The translations under genes and the position numbers were made by a program. The notes under the pieces are model-generated. The model saw only the letters and a program-made list of their open reading frames with translations, made no database searches and was not told the origin of the DNA. This document shows, piece by piece, positions 5,041 through 6,262 of a stretch of DNA of 6,262 nt; the first letter of the stretch is position 1; each line of letters begins with the position of its first letter. Origin of the DNA: an uncultured Acetobacteraceae bacterium (GTDB lineage Bacteria; Pseudomonadota; Alphaproteobacteria; Acetobacterales; Acetobacteraceae). The DNA lies in NCBI GenBank assembly GCA_937874445.1, contig CALNAL010000418.1, positions 1 to 6,262 on the forward strand, given 5' to 3'.

Positions 5041-6180
5041 ATGCCGCAGATCCGCATGGACACGCCTCACGAGCTGGAAATTTTCATCGTCGCCCCGCCC
5101 GGGCTGGAGGCCGTGCTGGCCGAGGAGGTGCGGGCCGCCCATTTCGCCGCCCCCCGCGTCATTCCCGGCGGCGTGCTGACGAATGGAGACTGGCCGGAGG
5201 TGTGGCGGGCCAATCTGGTGCTGCGCGGCGCGAGCCGGGTGCTGGTGCGGGTGGTTGCCTTTCCGGCGGTCCATCTGGCCCAGCTCGACAAGCGTGCCCG
5301 CCGCGTGCCCTGGGGCGACTTCCTGCGCCCGGACGTGCCGGTGCGCGTCGAGGCCGCCTGCCACGCCTCGCGCATCTACCACGCCGGCGCGGCTTCCGAG
5401 CGCATCGGGCGGGCGATCACCGAGGAACTCGGGGCCCCGCTCTCGCCGGAGGCGGCGCTCGGCCTCAAGGCGCGCTTCGACCACGATCTCTGCACGATCA
5501 GCCTCGATACCTCCGGCGAGGGGCTGCACCGGCGCGGCCACAAGGAGGCGGTGGGCAAGGCGCCGCTGCGCGAGACGCTCGCCGCGCTGTTCCTGCGCGC
5601 CTGCGGCTACGACGGGCACGAGACGGTGGTCGATCCGATGTGCGGCTCGGGGACCATCGTCCTGGAGGCGGCCGAGATCGCCGCCGGCCTGGCGCCGGGG
5701 CGGGACCGGAGCTTCGCCTTCGAATCGCTGGCCGGATTCGACCCCACGGCCTGGCAGAGCCTGCGCGCCACCGCCTGCCCGCCGCCCTCCGAGCCGCCGG
5801 CCCCGCGCTGCTTCGGCAGCGACCGCGACGCCGGCGCGGTGGCCATGAGCCAGGCCAACGCCGCCCGCGCCGGGGTCGCCGCCTGGACGGCGTTCCGCCA
5901 GGCCCCGGTCAGCGATCTCGCCGTGCCGGAGGGCCCGCCGGGGCTGGTGCTGGTCAATCCGCCCTACGGCACGCGCATCGGCGAGCGCAAAAGCCTGCTG
6001 CCGCTCTACCAGGCGCTGGGACGCACCCTGCTCGGGCGCTTCTCCGGCTGGCGGGTGGGCGTGCTGACCACCCAGTCCTTCCTCGCCGAGGCCACTGGCC
6101 TGCCCTTCGGCGCGCCGGTCGGCCCGGTGCTGCACGGCGGCCTGCACGTCTCGCTATACGTCACGGGGCCGCTGCCCTGA
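5041..6180 (+). CDS. rlmL: THUMP-domain class I SAM-dependent 23S rRNA (guanine-N2) methyltransferase, RlmL type
   Basis: This 379-residue cytoplasmic enzyme probably transfers methyl from S-adenosylmethionine to N2 of a guanine in 23S rRNA (G2445 for the E. coli counterpart). A ferredoxin-like segment opens the protein (EIFIVAPPGLEAVLAEEV, 13-30), followed by a THUMP region to about residue 157. The family signature SLDTSGEGLHRRGHKEAVGKAPLRETLA (154-181) leads into the Rossmann methyltransferase domain. DPMCGSGT (198-205) is the SAM-binding motif I and NPPYG (306-310) the motif IV catalytic loop. It equals the RlmL half of E. coli RlmKL and lacks the C-terminal RlmK domain, as is common outside gammaproteobacteria. 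The start is uncertain: ATG at 5041 is used, but ATG at 5056 (MDTPHELEIF) would also fit homologue length, and neither has a clear Shine-Dalgarno. Repeat copy D begins 13 nt after the stop. Family is certain, exact base target less so. Confidence 0.88.
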   Translation: MPQIRMDTPHELEIFIVAPPGLEAVLAEEVRAAHFAAPRVIPGGVLTNGDWPEVWRANLVLRGASRVLVRVVAFPAVHLAQLDKRARRVPWGDFLRPDVPVRVEAACHASRIYHAGAASERIGRAITEELGAPLSPEAALGLKARFDHDLCTISLDTSGEGLHRRGHKEAVGKAPLRETLAALFLRACGYDGHETVVDPMCGSGTIVLEAAEIAAGLAPGRDRSFAFESLAGFDPTAWQSLRATACPPPSEPPAPRCFGSDRDAGAVAMSQANAARAGVAAWTAFRQAPVSDLAVPEGPPGLVLVNPPYGTRIGERKSLLPLYQALGRTLLGRFSGWRVGVLTTQSFLAEATGLPFGAPVGPVLHGGLHVSLYVTGPLP

Positions 6181-6193
6181 GTGCGTCCGGGGC

Positions 6194-6262
6194 GGCACGG
6201 GGCGGCAAGGCAAGGAAGGTCTTCTTTTCCTGAAGGAAAAGAAGCAAAAGGACTTTATTCTT
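6194..6262 (+). repeat. Dispersed palindromic intergenic element, copy D (partial, cut by window end)
   Basis: This is the left part of the element, in the same orientation as the rlmL gene it follows. Its left end begins GGCACGGGG (6194-6202) and continues GCAAGGCAAGGAAGG (6205-6219). The stretch 6201-6215 is a 14-of-15 inverted match to the right end of copy B (1204-1218), which supports terminal inverted repeats. H1 has perfect 10-nt arms at 6221-6230 and 6235-6244 around TGAA, followed by CAAAAGGACTTT. H2 and H3 would lie beyond the window. The element starts 13 nt after the rlmL stop, the same distance as copy A from the CDF stop. Confidence 0.87.

Noticed and set aside
4888..6147. Minus-strand open frame of 419 residues antisense to rlmL
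   Set aside because: The plus frame has the RlmL SAM-binding and NPPY motifs. The minus frame is a compositional shadow.
1..6262. CRISPR array from the repeated blocks
   Set aside because: The repeats are dispersed 1-3 kb apart with genes between them and there are no regular short spacers or cas genes.

Overview
The window reads as part of a GC-rich alphaproteobacterial chromosome. All four genes have strongly GC-biased third codon positions, and this bias also opens long stop-free shadow frames on the opposite strands. The RlmL-type protein and the MFS and CDF sequences resemble versions I associate with Rhodospirillales/Acetobacteraceae. That taxonomic placement is inference; nothing here proves it.

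Layout. Three genes run on the minus strand, in transcription order: an MFS permease (3605-4900), a glycoside hydrolase family 36 alpha-galactosidase (1279-3393) and a CDF-family cation transporter (72-1022). An rRNA methyltransferase of the RlmL type (5041-6180) is divergent from the permease across a 140-bp gap. The permease and the cytoplasmic alpha-galactosidase could form an uptake-plus-hydrolysis pair for alpha-galactosides, but the permease substrate cannot be read from sequence. The CDF transporter and RlmL have no evident link to sugar use.

The most notable content is non-coding. Every intergenic gap except the divergent one carries a copy of one dispersed palindromic element: A (1-58, cut by the window edge, minus orientation), B (1062-1223), C (3413-3580) and D (6194-6262, cut by the window edge). 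B and C are full-length, about 160-170 bp, and far more A/T-rich in their core than the genes. Each has purine-rich AAGG-type ends that are inverted relative to each other. Between these ends lie three hairpins: H1, an A/T stem with a TGAA loop; H2, a GC stem whose 11-nt loop differs between copies while the stem does not; and H3, an 11-nt-arm stem containing AAAGGAG and its complement. The last 45 bp around H3 are identical in B and C. The architecture suggests a small non-autonomous mobile element or REP/MITE-like family, possibly acting as RNA structure between genes. I cannot assign it to a named family.

No tRNA, rRNA, CRISPR array, transposase or prophage gene is visible. No stretch longer than about 260 bp lacks a gene, and the larger gaps are mostly filled by elements B and C.
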